From: Thermodesulfobacteriales bacterium
Lineage (GTDB): Bacteria; Desulfobacterota; Thermodesulfobacteria; Thermodesulfobacteriales; Thermodesulfatatoraceae
NCBI GenBank assembly: GCA_026988575.1
Contig: JALSKZ010000077.1
Location: 1 to 32,987 of the forward strand
Direction: 5' to 3'
Length of the DNA stretch: 32,987 bases
The notes under the pieces were generated by a model that did no database searches, was not told where the DNA came from, and was given only the letters and a program-made list of their open reading frames with translations. Positions 23,780 through 32,521 of the stretch are shown one piece after another; position 1 is the first letter of the stretch; each line of letters starts with the position of its first letter. The translations under genes and the position numbers were made by a program.

Positions 23780-25143
23780 GCTACTTCGCGTTTAATTTCT
23801 TCTAGTTTTTGCTCTATGAGACGTCTAATCTCTAAGAGCCTTTCTTCTGTGCGGGCTTCAAAGCGCAAGACCAAAACAGGCTGAGTATTAGAGGCCCTTA
23901 CCAGGCCCCAGCCGTCTTCAAAGATGACCCGGGCCCCATCGATATCAATTACCTGGAAGCCTTCTTGCTTGAGCCTTTCTGTAAGGAGCTCAACGATCTT
24001 GAATTTTTTTTCGTCAGGGCACTCTACGCGGATCTCCGGGGTAGATACAGTTTGGGGTAGATCAGCAAGCAGTTGAGACAGGGGAACGTCGGAGGCGGAT
24101 ACGATTTCAGCTAGCCTCAAGGAGGCATAGAGGGCATCGTCAAAACCAAAATAGCGATCCGCAAAAAAGATATGTCCACTCATTTCGCCGGCCAGGAGGG
24201 CCTTTTCGGCCTTCATTTTGTTTTTTATAAGGGAATGTCCAGTCTTCCACATAATGGGGCGCCCCCCTAGACGGGCAATCTCGTCATACATCACTTGGGA
24301 ACACTTGACCTCCCCAATAATGGTGGCTCCAGGGTGTTTTTTAAGGATTTCCCGGGCAAATAGGATCATCAGTTGATCTCCCCATAATACCTGCCCTTTA
24401 TCATCTACTACCCCTATACGATCTCCGTCACCATCGTAACCTACACCAAAATCGCCACCTTCCTCCACTACCTTGCGGCGCAAATCAGCAATATTTTTTT
24501 CTACCACCGGGTCGGGAAAATGGTGCGGAAAGGTCCCGTCTACTTCACAATAAAGAGAAATAACTTCACAGCCCTTGGCAGAAAAGGCCTTGGGGGCAGT
24601 AAGCGCAGTGACCCCGTTGCCACAGTCTAAAACCACTTTTAAGGGGCGGGAGAGGTGGATATTTTCTTGCAGAAATTTTAGATATGCAGGCAAGATATCC
24701 AGTGCCTCTTCGGTGCCCTGACCAGAGGCAAAGTCTTCTTTTTCTATAATTTGCCTTAGTTCCTGTATCTTTTCGCCGTAAATGGTCTCTTTACCCACAC
24801 AAATTTTAAAACCATTGAATTCGGGAGGATTGTGTGAACCAGTTACCTGGATGCCACCGTGTACATCCTGTAGGTGAAAGAGGGAAAAATACATAACAGG
24901 GGTAGGAGTTACCCCAATATTGACAATATCTACCCCTGTAGAGAGGATTCCCCTTATAAGGGCTTCTTGGAGTTTGGGGCCTGAAAGACGGCCATCTCTG
25001 CCACATACAACCCGCCGGCCCCCGGTGCGTTTAACCATAGTGCCATAGGCCTTGCCTATGGCCTCCGCTACTTCCACAGTAAGGTCCTCGTCTACCTTGC
25101 CTCGGATGTCGTATTCTCGAAACATTAAGGGATTTACCTGCAT
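23776..25143 (-). CDS. Phosphomannomutase/phosphoglucomutase (AlgC-like)
   Basis: A 455-residue alpha-D-phosphohexomutase. The phosphoserine is S103 in TGSHNPPEFNGFK, the Mg site DGDGDR has D237, D239 and D241, the sugar-binding loop is GEMSGH, and the phosphate-binding loop is RASNTQPVLVLRFEA. FREYDIRGKVDEDLT at the start is the AlgC/ManB form. It moves phosphate between C6 and C1 of mannose or glucose to feed nucleotide-sugar synthesis, so it could supply the GT4 enzymes at the window's left. GGAGGTGA precedes the ATG. Its stop overlaps the DUF721 start by 4 bp. Confidence 0.95.
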   Translation of the reverse strand: MQVNPLMFREYDIRGKVDEDLTVEVAEAIGKAYGTMVKRTGGRRVVCGRDGRLSGPKLQEALIRGILSTGVDIVNIGVTPTPVMYFSLFHLQDVHGGIQVTGSHNPPEFNGFKICVGKETIYGEKIQELRQIIEKEDFASGQGTEEALDILPAYLKFLQENIHLSRPLKVVLDCGNGVTALTAPKAFSAKGCEVISLYCEVDGTFPHHFPDPVVEKNIADLRRKVVEEGGDFGVGYDGDGDRIGVVDDKGQVLWGDQLMILFAREILKKHPGATIIGEVKCSQVMYDEIARLGGRPIMWKTGHSLIKNKMKAEKALLAGEMSGHIFFADRYFGFDDALYASLRLAEIVSASDVPLSQLLADLPQTVSTPEIRVECPDEKKFKIVELLTERLKQEGFQVIDIDGARVIFEDGWGLVRASNTQPVLVLRFEARTEERLLEIRRLIEQKLEEIKREVA

Positions 25144-25171
25144 ACGTCACCTCCTTGGATACCTGTTCTCT

Positions 25172-25200
25172 AAGGTAGATTCTAAGATACTTAGCGTCAA
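25172..25200 (-). promoter_or_regulatory. Candidate promoter for the phosphomannomutase operon
   Basis: On the minus strand TTGACG (25195-25200) and TACCTT (25172-25177) are separated by 17 bp and lie 28 bp before the ATG, leaving room for the GGAGGTGA ribosome binding site. The -10 is a partial match. Confidence 0.4.
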
Positions 25201-25221
25201 TTTGTTTTTTAGACTAAAGAA

Positions 25222-26928
25222 TTATTTGAGGTCATGGATCAAGAGCTGGACATAGCGACGGCCTTGAAATTCGGTAAAATCTAAAGAGGCTGCCAGAGCT
25301 TTGATGTCTTGAGGTTGAGCCCCCAGGCCAAAGGCAATGGCCTCAAGTCCTAAGCCTTGTTGCCAAAGATAAAACTTGAGATGTTTTTCTTTTATGAGAC
25401 GGGGCTGACGTACTTCAAAGCCCTTTAGGGCAAAAAGAGGTTCAGGAAACCCAGGGCCGAAGGGCCCTAGGCGGATAAAGCCTTCTAAAAATTGTGGTTC
25501 TAAAAGTTGATTTACATTTACCCAGGCGTCAATCTTAAGAGTGGGGCTGACCATTTCTCCCTTCAAACTCTGGCGTACAGCCTCTTCAAAAGCCTTACAA
25601 AAGTCTTCCTTTTGTTCAGGCCTAAGCTTTACCCCTGCGGCAGCAGGATGGCCTCCAAAACGGAGGAGATGAGGGGCACAGTGTTTTAAGCATGCGTATA
25701 AATTTACCTCGGGGATACTCCTGCCTGAACCGCGTAATAGATGGTCTTCTTCGGAAAGGAGGATAACAGGCAGGTAAAAGGCTTCCTGTAGTTTAGAAGC
25801 CACTATGCCAATGACCCCTAAGGGCCAATTTTTTCCGCTTAGTACCAGGCTAAACCTCTCCTTTTCTTTAGAAAGTAATTGTTGCGCTTCTTGCCAGGCT
25901 TCTTTAAAAATATGCTCTTCTATACGTTGGCGTTCTCCGTTTAAGCGGTTTAACTCCTCCGCCAGACTTTGGGCTTGAGTATGGTCTGTAGTGGTCAGTA
26001 AACGAAAGGCAAGTTGGGCTTCACGTAAACGACCAGCCGCGTTTATCCGTGGTGCAAGACGATAAATAACCTCTGTGACCCCCACGCTTTGTTCTTCTAG
26101 GCCCGCCACCCTTTTTAAGGCACATATTCCTGGCCGCTTACTTTGACTAAGTTCCTGTAAACCGAACCAGGCAATAAGGCGATTTTCTCCCACCAGGGGC
26201 ACGATGTCTGCTATGGTCCCCAAGGCCACTAGATCTAGATACCGTTTTAAATTGGGTATAGGTCTAGAAGAAAAAAAACCCTTTTGGTATAAGGCCTGTC
26301 GCAGGGCACGTATTAGACAAAAGGCCACTCCTACTCCAGCAAGATCCTTATAAGGATATCTGTTGGAAGGTACTTGGGGGTTGATTACGGCCAAGGCTTC
26401 AGGCAATCGTAAGGGGACCTGGTGGTGGTCGGTTATTATTACGTCTATCCCCAATCTTTGGGCTTCTTCACAGGCCTCATGGCCCGTAATACCACAGTCT
26501 ACGGTGATTAGGAGGCTGACCCCCTTTTCTTTTAAGGGCGGCAATAGGTGACTGTGAAATCCGTAGCCGTCTCTTTCCCGATGGGGAAAAACTATTTCTG
26601 GCTCAAGACCAATTTCTTTCAAAAATAAGTAGAGGATAGCTGTGCCAGTTACACCGTCCACATCGTAATCTCCATAGAGGGCCAACTTTTCCTTTTGGTA
26701 AAGGGCCCTTAGGAGCCTTTCTACAGCAAGATCCATGGCTGGTAAGAGAAAGGGGTCGGCAAAGTGACGTAAAGAAGGATTGAGATGATGATAGGCCAAC
26801 TCGGGGTCTTTAATGCCTCGAGCCACAAGGATGTGGGCTAGTAGGGGAGAGATATTTAAACTACGGTTTAGATATTTAATGGCCTCTAAATTAGGCTTTA
26901 CTATTTGCCATTTGGGTACTTTACGCAT
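25222..26928 (-). CDS. recJ: Single-stranded-DNA-specific exonuclease RecJ
   Basis: The ATG at 26928 gives 568 residues, the usual RecJ size. The DHH nuclease core has GDYDVDGVTG (86-95), VDCG (about 144-147) and TDHHQ (166-170); the DHHA1 domain ends with the LRFGGHPAAAGVKL motif. RecJ degrades single-stranded DNA 5' to 3' in recombination and mismatch repair. An in-frame TTG at 26967 would add 13 residues, but it is the first half of a perfect TTGACA -35 element and has no ribosome binding site, so I start at the ATG. It lies between the phosphomannomutase operon and the divergent DUF4911 gene. Confidence 0.95.
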   Translation of the reverse strand: MRKVPKWQIVKPNLEAIKYLNRSLNISPLLAHILVARGIKDPELAYHHLNPSLRHFADPFLLPAMDLAVERLLRALYQKEKLALYGDYDVDGVTGTAILYLFLKEIGLEPEIVFPHRERDGYGFHSHLLPPLKEKGVSLLITVDCGITGHEACEEAQRLGIDVIITDHHQVPLRLPEALAVINPQVPSNRYPYKDLAGVGVAFCLIRALRQALYQKGFFSSRPIPNLKRYLDLVALGTIADIVPLVGENRLIAWFGLQELSQSKRPGICALKRVAGLEEQSVGVTEVIYRLAPRINAAGRLREAQLAFRLLTTTDHTQAQSLAEELNRLNGERQRIEEHIFKEAWQEAQQLLSKEKERFSLVLSGKNWPLGVIGIVASKLQEAFYLPVILLSEEDHLLRGSGRSIPEVNLYACLKHCAPHLLRFGGHPAAAGVKLRPEQKEDFCKAFEEAVRQSLKGEMVSPTLKIDAWVNVNQLLEPQFLEGFIRLGPFGPGFPEPLFALKGFEVRQPRLIKEKHLKFYLWQQGLGLEAIAFGLGAQPQDIKALAASLDFTEFQGRRYVQLLIHDLK

Positions 26929-26938
26929 CTTAGACTTG

Positions 26939-26967
26939 AGGGTAAAAAGCTCTATTTGAGGTGTCAA
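26939..26967 (-). promoter_or_regulatory. Candidate recJ promoter
   Basis: TTGACA (26962-26967, minus) is 17 bp from TACCCT (26939-26944). The -10 is weak and would start transcription only a few bases before the ATG at 26928, giving an almost leaderless mRNA. It overlaps the ribosome binding site of the divergent DUF4911 gene. Confidence 0.3.
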
Positions 26968-26969
26968 GT

Positions 26970-27182
26970 ATGGAGGGAATTGTACTCAAGGCAAATATAA
27001 ATCCCCAGAAAGTTTATTTCGTCAAGTTTGTCTTAGAAGCTATACCTCATATAGCCTGGCTTTCAGTTCCTATGAAAGGGATAATTTTATTGCATACTAG
27101 CGTAGAAAATAAAGAAGAAGTTATTAAGATTATAGAATCTATTCGCCAAGAGATTGAGTTTCAGGGCTGGATTGAGTCTTAG
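26970..27182 (+). CDS. DUF4911 family small protein
   Basis: The ATG at 26970 gives 70 residues; GAGGTG lies 6 nt upstream, so the GTG at 26961 is not needed. The sequence VLKANINPQKVYFVKFVLEAIPHIAWLSV...[22 protein letters not shown] matches the DUF4911 layout: a short beta strand, the 'F/Y-x-KxxLEA' helix, then strands and a final helix. It looks like a small ferredoxin-like alpha/beta domain of unknown function, known from sulfate reducers and relatives. Its last 44 bp overlap, tail to tail, the histidine kinase gene. It is divergent from recJ. Confidence 0.7.
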   Translation: MEGIVLKANINPQKVYFVKFVLEAIPHIAWLSVPMKGIILLHTSVENKEEVIKIIESIRQEIEFQGWIES

Positions 27183-28713
27183 ATCCAGCTGAAGGGAAAA
27201 TAATTTCAAAAACGGCCCCTGGGTCATTATCCAATACTCTTATACGTCCCTGATATTTAGTAATAATGCGATATACAATATTTAGACCTAATCCAGTACC
27301 TTCTCCAGGCTCTTTAGTAGTAAAAAATGGGTCAAAAATGCTGTTACGAATCTCTTTTGGTATGCCAGGTCCTGTATCTTTTACGATGATTTTTATATGG
27401 TTATTTTGTTTTTCTCCAATAATAAATATTTTACCTTTGCCCTTCATGGCTTGAGCCGCATTTATAAAAAGATTTACAAAAATTTGTTGTATTTCTGATT
27501 TTTTGCCCATGATTATTAACTTTCCATTTTGGAATTTTTTAATAAATTCTATGTTTATAGAAACTTTTTTTGATAATCTTACCGTTTCTATTGCTGCATC
27601 AATGCTTTCTATGATATTTATATATTCTTGTTTCTTTTCTTTTTTGGAATATTCTGATAATGATTTTACAATTTGTTTTATATCTTCCGTATGTTCTTTT
27701 ATTTTTATTAATTTTTCTCTAGTTTTAGGGTCTTTTGTTTTGTATAATAAAATTTCACAAAATCCACTTATTACTTGTAATGGATTATTAATCTCGTGTG
27801 CAATTCCTGCAGCTATTATCCCTAACCCTGCTAGTTTTTCCGCTTGTATTAGTTGATCTTGACTCTCTTTTAATTGCTTTATTGTGTTTTTTAATGCTAT
27901 ATTTTTTTGTTCTAATTCATCTATGTATCCTTGTATTTCTTTACGTACTTCTTCTTCTTTATGCTTGAGCGCCATTACCATATGATTAAATGACTCAGCT
28001 AATTCTTTTACTTCTTTTGTCCCTCCATAGAGAAATTCTTTATCTAATTCTTCTAATTGTCCGAACGATATTTTTTTGATTTGTTTGGAAATAATTTTTA
28101 GAGGCAATATCGTTTTTCGTATCATGATTAAAGCAATAGTGCTAGCAATAGTTGTGGCAATTATGCTGATAATTAATGCAATATATGCAGTATTGTATAG
28201 CGCCCCTTCTAGTTTGTTTCTGGATATAATAAATATTATTTTGCAAGTCAGGGTTCTTGTTCTGTAGGTAAATTCGTTTTTTAGAATACTTCTCTCTAAA
28301 GAAAATCTATTTGGTATCTTTATTTTTAGACACTCTTTGTAGATTAGGTATTCTTTTGATATTTCAGTAAGTTTTTTTTCTTCAGTATTTGATATGATTT
28401 TTATAGGTATGTCTAGTTTTTTTGTACTAATTATCCAATTTCTCTCTGGACATATCAAAATAATATTTTCAATATTTGCTACATCTATATATTTTTTAAA
28501 TATCTGTTTTATATTTTGTTTTCTTCTTAGAGCTAGTCCATATATTATGTCCTCTTTTAAGGTGTTAAATATCTCTTTAATGGTTGTTTCTTCCATTTTT
28601 AACATAAAAGATCTACTAAAATAAAAATAGATTGCTGTGGTTATAATGAATGTGCTAAATATAGTTATCGTTGTTATTATTAATACAATATGTATTAATG
28701 ATTTGTTTTTCAT
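27139..28713 (-). CDS. Membrane sensor histidine kinase with HAMP domain
   Basis: A 524-residue sensor kinase. A first membrane helix (about 8-32), a periplasmic sensor region of about 140 residues with no recognised fold, a second helix (about 174-198), a HAMP domain (199-252), a coiled coil (252-292), then the kinase: phospho-acceptor H306 in [17 protein letters not shown] box [11 protein letters not shown]1 DTGPGIP, F box FDPFFTTK and G2 [11 protein letters not shown]. The start is 1 bp from the end of the substrate-binding protein gene. No response regulator is adjacent. It is strongly AT-rich over most of its length, but the last ~120 bp return to host-like composition, and the C-terminal 15 residues ([15 protein letters not shown]) lie beyond the ATPase fold and are coded in the DUF4911 overlap. 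Confidence 0.93.
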   Translation of the reverse strand: MKNKSLIHIVLIITTITIFSTFIITTAIYFYFSRSFMLKMEETTIKEIFNTLKEDIIYGLALRRKQNIKQIFKKYIDVANIENIILICPERNWIISTKKLDIPIKIISNTEEKKLTEISKEYLIYKECLKIKIPNRFSLERSILKNEFTYRTRTLTCKIIFIISRNKLEGALYNTAYIALIISIIATTIASTIALIMIRKTILPLKIISKQIKKISFGQLEELDKEFLYGGTKEVKELAESFNHMVMALKHKEEEVRKEIQGYIDELEQKNIALKNTIKQLKESQDQLIQAEKLAGLGIIAAGIAHEINNPLQVISGFCEILLYKTKDPKTREKLIKIKEHTEDIKQIVKSLSEYSKKEKKQEYINIIESIDAAIETVRLSKKVSINIEFIKKFQNGKLIIMGKKSEIQQIFVNLFINAAQAMKGKGKIFIIGEKQNNHIKIIVKDTGPGIPKEIRNSIFDPFFTTKEPGEGTGLGLNIVYRIITKYQGRIRVLDNDPGAVFEIIFPSAGSKTQSSPETQSLGE

Positions 28714-29607
28714 TTATCTTATTATAACCTCTTTTTGGGTTTCTTTTGGTATTTTGATTCCCCAAAAATCAATTAAATTCTTATTTAGAATTATTTTAAA
28801 CTTTTGTGTAAATTCTATTTTGCATTTATGTAATATTGTGCAATCGTAGAATATTTTGGCTGCCTCTTTACAGTATTCGTTGTTGTCTATTTTAAAACTT
28901 CCAAAAGCTCCGGCATTTAATAAGATTGTTGAAAATGACCATACAGGAATACCCAATTTTATTCCACTTAATAATGTCCTTTTAATGGTAATAGGGGTAT
29001 AAATATCTTGATCTGGTATCATCCAAATTATTCCGTTTTCTTGGAGGGCAGTTTTTAAACAATTATTGTAATGTTCTAAATCTGTTTTGTATATATTTAT
29101 AAATTTCCCTCTACGTCTTCCCAATTTATATATATATTGAGCCAGTTTTAGACTTTTTTCTGAGCAAATAATAGCAATATTTTTAATGTTTGGAAAAATA
29201 TTCGTCATAATTTTTAGTTGCATTTCTGGTGATGGATAATAAAATATACCACTTATGTTTTGTTTTTTTTCTTCTTCTGTAACTTTTGCGTAAATATTAG
29301 GATCTATTACCAAGAAAAAGAACAAACTATTATATTCTTTTGATATATATTTTTGGGTATTTTTGCTGCCTATTGTAATGATATCTATTTTTTGGTCTTC
29401 TGTAATTTCATTTTTTATTATAAAATTAAAATTATGCAATTTTTGTGTTTGCTTTTTAAAGCTATTAAATAGAACTATATATTCCTTTTCTTTGGGCATA
29501 ATTACCCAGATTTTATTGCCAATTCCTGTCGCTAAAATAGGTTTGCTTAAAAAAAGCATTAACAAAAGAATTGATAAAATTAATGTACTCTTTCTTTTAC
29601 CATTCAT
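28714..29607 (-). CDS. Periplasmic ABC-type substrate-binding protein (TrpX-like)
   Basis: A 297-residue exported protein. A signal peptide is clear: basic MNGKRK, a hydrophobic run, then a PILA cleavage site near residue 26. The rest looks like the PF04392 (TrpX/YtcQ-type) periplasmic binding fold: DIITIGSKNTQKY, PNIYAKV...GIFYYPSPEMQLKIMTNIFPNIKNIAIIC, WMIPDQDIYTP and LLNAGAFGSFKIDNNEYCKEAAKIFYDC. No permease or ATPase gene is near, so it more likely presents a ligand to the adjacent histidine kinase than feeds a transporter. It overlaps the TonB receptor gene by 11 bp and abuts the kinase gene. Very AT-rich. Confidence 0.8.
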   Translation of the reverse strand: MNGKRKSTLILSILLLMLFLSKPILATGIGNKIWVIMPKEKEYIVLFNSFKKQTQKLHNFNFIIKNEITEDQKIDIITIGSKNTQKYISKEYNSLFFFLVIDPNIYAKVTEEEKKQNISGIFYYPSPEMQLKIMTNIFPNIKNIAIICSEKSLKLAQYIYKLGRRRGKFINIYKTDLEHYNNCLKTALQENGIIWMIPDQDIYTPITIKRTLLSGIKLGIPVWSFSTILLNAGAFGSFKIDNNEYCKEAAKIFYDCTILHKCKIEFTQKFKIILNKNLIDFWGIKIPKETQKEVIIR

Positions 29608-31495
29608 ATTTTAATTTTATAAAAAATCTTCGTTTGATAGTTTCCCCTAAGGGAGTTTCCTTTTCTTTTTGATTCAATAAATTGTATACACTAAAACTAA
29701 GAGAAAAATTTTTGTTTATGTTCCACGTGTACCCTGTGTTTAAATAGAATATATCTCCCATTTTTATGTTATTTTCTTCTCTTTTGGTAATTATTTTTGT
29801 CCCGATATAAAAAGAATAGTTTTTCCTCTTTTTGAGAATTATAGCTGAGAAATTGTGTTTTGGATATCGTTTAATATATTGGTTACTTGTTTTGTCTTTT
29901 ACTGTCAAATATTCATATGCTATATGTAGATTGGTGTTTGCTGTGATATTAATTTTTGTGTCTATGTCAAACCCTTCTATTTTTTCTCTTTTATAGTCGC
30001 TTATCATGTTTATGTACGTTGCCCCTGGTTGGTATTTATATATAGTTGTAAAATAAGGGATATTTTTAATGTCGTAGGTAAACCAGCTAATTAAAAAGTT
30101 TATTTTATTTAGTTCGTATTTTAACGATAATTCGTGAGAGTTTTGAGAAATATATTTAACTTTTTCGCTTTTAGCTGTAAGAAATATATTTGGATATATC
30201 TCCATATTATTTATATCTATATTAGTGAATAATATTATTGGGTCTCCAAACGATTTTGTGTAGCTATATCTCATTGATATATTTTTTTTAGGTCTAGCTA
30301 TTATTGATAATCTTGGTGATATTATGAATCCACTAATAGGGTGATAGTTTAACCTAGTCCCCAATAATAATCCTATCTTTTTATCTATATTTATGTAATC
30401 TTCGGCAAATATGGTAGACTTTATTTGATTTACATCTCTTAAAAATTTCCCTTCTGCATGTAGGTATGTGGCTTCAAACCCACTATTTATGCGTTGTCTT
30501 TTTATATAGCTAAACTTGTTAAATTGTAATCTGTAGGTGCTCTGGCTATATCTTCCAGAAAGGCTTGGAAAATTGTCTGCTATTAAGTCTCCCCCTGTAA
30601 AATCTCCCGCCACTCTTAAGTGCCATGATGATCCTTCAATACTGGCTTTTAGATAGCTATAATAGAGATCTTCTCCTTTTACTATAAGTAGCTGGTTTAA
30701 AAAGTAATCGTTGTATATATCGTCGGCGTCTCCTGTATAGTAGCCTCCCATTATTCGGAAGGTATAATCTTTTTGGGTGCGTGAAACGTCTAAGTGGACA
30801 GCCTGCTTTTCTAGGCTTCGTTGTCCGTCACTAAATCCGTCTATAGCTTGTTTTGATAGGTTGATGTGTAAATGCCAGTCTTTTAGGTGTTTCGTGTAAA
30901 AAGCGGTTTCGCGATTATAATCCTGACTGCCTAAGGCCCCTTGTATACCTGTTCCGTGTAACTCTTCTGGTGGTTTGGTAACTATATTGATGGCTCCTGT
31001 AAGGGCGTAGGTACCGAAATAAACCGAGGCCGGGCTCCTTATTACTTCTATTCGTTCTACTTGTTCAGGAAATATCAACATAAAAGGCCAGACAGGGATG
31101 CCTAAAAGTTCTATATTTATGGGATAACCATCGATGAGGACCAATATAGGAGAAAAAGGTCCCACCCCTCCGTGTAGATAAATATTGGCATACCCAGCCG
31201 AGGAATGAGCTACAAATATACCAGGTAAGTAATTAAGGGCCGCATAAAGTTCTTCTGGAGAGATAATTTCTATTTCTTGTGAGGATAAACTAGATAAGAC
31301 TCCTGGCTCCAAGGAAAACAGGGCCTCATGTCGTGCAGCAGAGGTAGCGGAAAGTATGGTTTGTGAATCGAAAAAAAAGTCGTTTTCTTGAGCAAGGGCA
31401 CTACTTGAAGAAAAAATATGTATAATAAAAAAAAGGGATAATAGAAGAGTAAATTTTAGAAATATTTTATCAAGTGGATCGTACTCTCCGTACAT
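29597..31495 (-). CDS. TonB-dependent outer-membrane receptor
   Basis: A 632-residue outer-membrane protein. A signal peptide (cleavage after ALA, about residue 35) is followed by the plug domain (about 60-175): ELYAALNYLPGIFV, IYLHGGVGPFSPILVLIDGYPIN and EQVERIEVIRSPASVYFGTYALTGAINIVTK. The rest alternates in beta-barrel style and ends in an aromatic residue (KLKYEW), as outer-membrane proteins need for assembly. The ligand is unknown; the plug form resembles vitamin B12/siderophore-type receptors. AGGGGGGAG precedes the ATG. The plug-coding part has GC near 43%, whereas the barrel-coding part is below 30%, hinting at a mosaic gene. First gene of a trio with the binding protein and the kinase. 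Confidence 0.92.
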   Translation of the reverse strand: MYGEYDPLDKIFLKFTLLLSLFFIIHIFSSSSALAQENDFFFDSQTILSATSAARHEALFSLEPGVLSSLSSQEIEIISPEELYAALNYLPGIFVAHSSAGYANIYLHGGVGPFSPILVLIDGYPINIELLGIPVWPFMLIFPEQVERIEVIRSPASVYFGTYALTGAINIVTKPPEELHGTGIQGALGSQDYNRETAFYTKHLKDWHLHINLSKQAIDGFSDGQRSLEKQAVHLDVSRTQKDYTFRIMGGYYTGDADDIYNDYFLNQLLIVKGEDLYYSYLKASIEGSSWHLRVAGDFTGGDLIADNFPSLSGRYSQSTYRLQFNKFSYIKRQRINSGFEATYLHAEGKFLRDVNQIKSTIFAEDYINIDKKIGLLLGTRLNYHPISGFIISPRLSIIARPKKNISMRYSYTKSFGDPIILFTNIDINNMEIYPNIFLTAKSEKVKYISQNSHELSLKYELNKINFLISWFTYDIKNIPYFTTIYKYQPGATYINMISDYKREKIEGFDIDTKINITANTNLHIAYEYLTVKDKTSNQYIKRYPKHNFSAIILKKRKNYSFYIGTKIITKREENNIKMGDIFYLNTGYTWNINKNFSLSFSVYNLLNQKEKETPLGETIKRRFFIKLKYEW

Positions 31496-31563
31496 AATCT
31501 CCCCCTGATTTTAAGACGCCCTTTTTAGAAGTGTTGTTGAATACAATTTTTCTGCTGTATCTT

Positions 31564-31641
31564 AAAAGAGACTTTTTCATAGATCTGTATTGGGAATTGG
31601 TTTGCCTTTTTAAAAACCAAAAATCGAAAAAGACTCCTTTT
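31564..31641. terminator. Nested inverted repeats downstream of the DsrE-like gene
   Basis: Outer arms AAAAGAGACTTTTTC (31564-31578) and GAAAAAGACTCCTTTT (31626-31641) pair with one bulge and one mismatch; an inner perfect 7-bp stem TTGGTTT/AAACCAA lies at 31597-31603 and 31614-31620. On the minus strand the structure ends in TCTTTT, so it may terminate the aroC-fliL-dsrE transcript before the receptor gene. Nothing else stands out in 31496-31690. Confidence 0.35.
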
Positions 31642-31690
31642 GTCTTATATGTCCGATTCCATCTTTATTTTGCCCAAATATAAAGTTCTT

Positions 31691-32008
31691 TTACAAGAGA
31701 ATAATTTTTTCTCCTTTCTTTTCGCTTTCTCTAATTTTATCTTGGTAATCATTTATCCTTTCTAGGATATCAGGTGGACGAGAGGAGGGAATCCCCCTTT
31801 TTTGGAGGGAGCATGAACAAACCAAAACCTTTCCACCATCCAAAATAAACTGATGAAGATGTTTAAAGAGCTCTGGTTCACACTTAATACAGGTGTTAAC
31901 GGCTTCTTCACCTATTAATAGGGTAGTTTCTTCTTTTTTTTGCCATTTTTGGGCCTTTTTTAAGGCTTTAAGCCACTTCTTTTCGTCTTTTAAGACAATT
32001 AAGGCCAT
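31691..32008 (-). CDS. DsrE-like small cysteine protein
   Basis: A 105-residue soluble protein. ALIVLKDEKKWLKALKKAQKW, TTLLIGEEAVNTCIKC, FKHLHQFILDGGKVLVCSCSLQKRGI follow the DsrE/DsrF layout, in which a strand after 'GG' carries a conserved cysteine (here C64 and C66, VLVCSCSLQKRGI). C40 and C43 form another C-x2-C. DsrE-type proteins carry persulfide sulfur in sulfur relays; with these extra cysteines the same is plausible here but unproven. Its ATG abuts the FliL-like gene stop. No sulfur-oxidation or sulfite-reductase genes are in view. Confidence 0.65.
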   Translation of the reverse strand: MALIVLKDEKKWLKALKKAQKWQKKEETTLLIGEEAVNTCIKCEPELFKHLHQFILDGGKVLVCSCSLQKRGIPSSRPPDILERINDYQDKIRESEKKGEKIILL

Positions 32009-32521
32009 TTAGAGCCCTCTTAAGCTCTGAAATTCATATGTAGTAATCCAGATCTTTTTTATCTTACCTTTATAAAGATTTTTTAACTCTAAATCTAGCA
32101 CTTCTTTTACAATACGTGGCCCTTCTGAAGAAATCAAATCTCTGTAGGATATCCGTTGTATGGTGTCTGATATTATAGATTCGAGCCGGGCCTTTTGGGG
32201 CCTGTAATTTTGGGCCGTCTCCTTGGATGCAAAATCAAGCACCAGGGAAAGTCTCAAATAAGTACCTTTGGGTGCATCTTTGGGGGTAACCAATATGTCT
32301 GTAAGGAGAAGCTGATTGTCTCTTAGGGAAGAGACTAAAAGTGATGGTTTGCGTATAGGCTTTTCTTTAAAGGGTAAACTCCGAAGCATAGAAGGTATTT
32401 TTTGGGTTTTAGGAGTTCCTTTTAAGGGGAAATTGTAACGGTTATATAATTTTATACCTATTATTACCAAAATAATACCTATAAAGATGATTACTAAAGC
32501 GACAAGCCAACCTCTATTCAT
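32009..32521 (-). CDS. FliL-like single-pass membrane protein
   Basis: The ATG at 32521 gives 170 residues: GGAG lies upstream and the protein then begins [10 protein letters not shown] with a membrane helix at about 5-25; a longer start at 32560 would lie inside aroC. The C-terminal domain ([16 protein letters not shown]..., [53 protein letters not shown]) matches the FliL form, with the periplasmic domain that helps flagellar stators. It overlaps the aroC stop by 8 bp. No other flagellar gene is in view, so it may be a FliL paralogue outside the flagellar operon. Confidence 0.7.
   Translation of the reverse strand: MNRGWLVALVIIFIGIILVIIGIKLYNRYNFPLKGTPKTQKIPSMLRSLPFKEKPIRKPSLLVSSLRDNQLLLTDILVTPKDAPKGTYLRLSLVLDFASKETAQNYRPQKARLESIISDTIQRISYRDLISSEGPRIVKEVLDLELKNLYKGKIKKIWITTYEFQSLRGL

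Noticed and set aside
26929-26967. TTG at 26967 as the recJ start
   Set aside because: No ribosome binding site; the TTG is part of a TTGACA promoter-like hexamer and the ATG at 26928 gives the normal length.
27503-27856. A 117-codon plus-strand open frame inside the histidine kinase gene
   Set aside because: It is a by-product of AT-rich antisense sequence; the minus-strand kinase motifs are intact.
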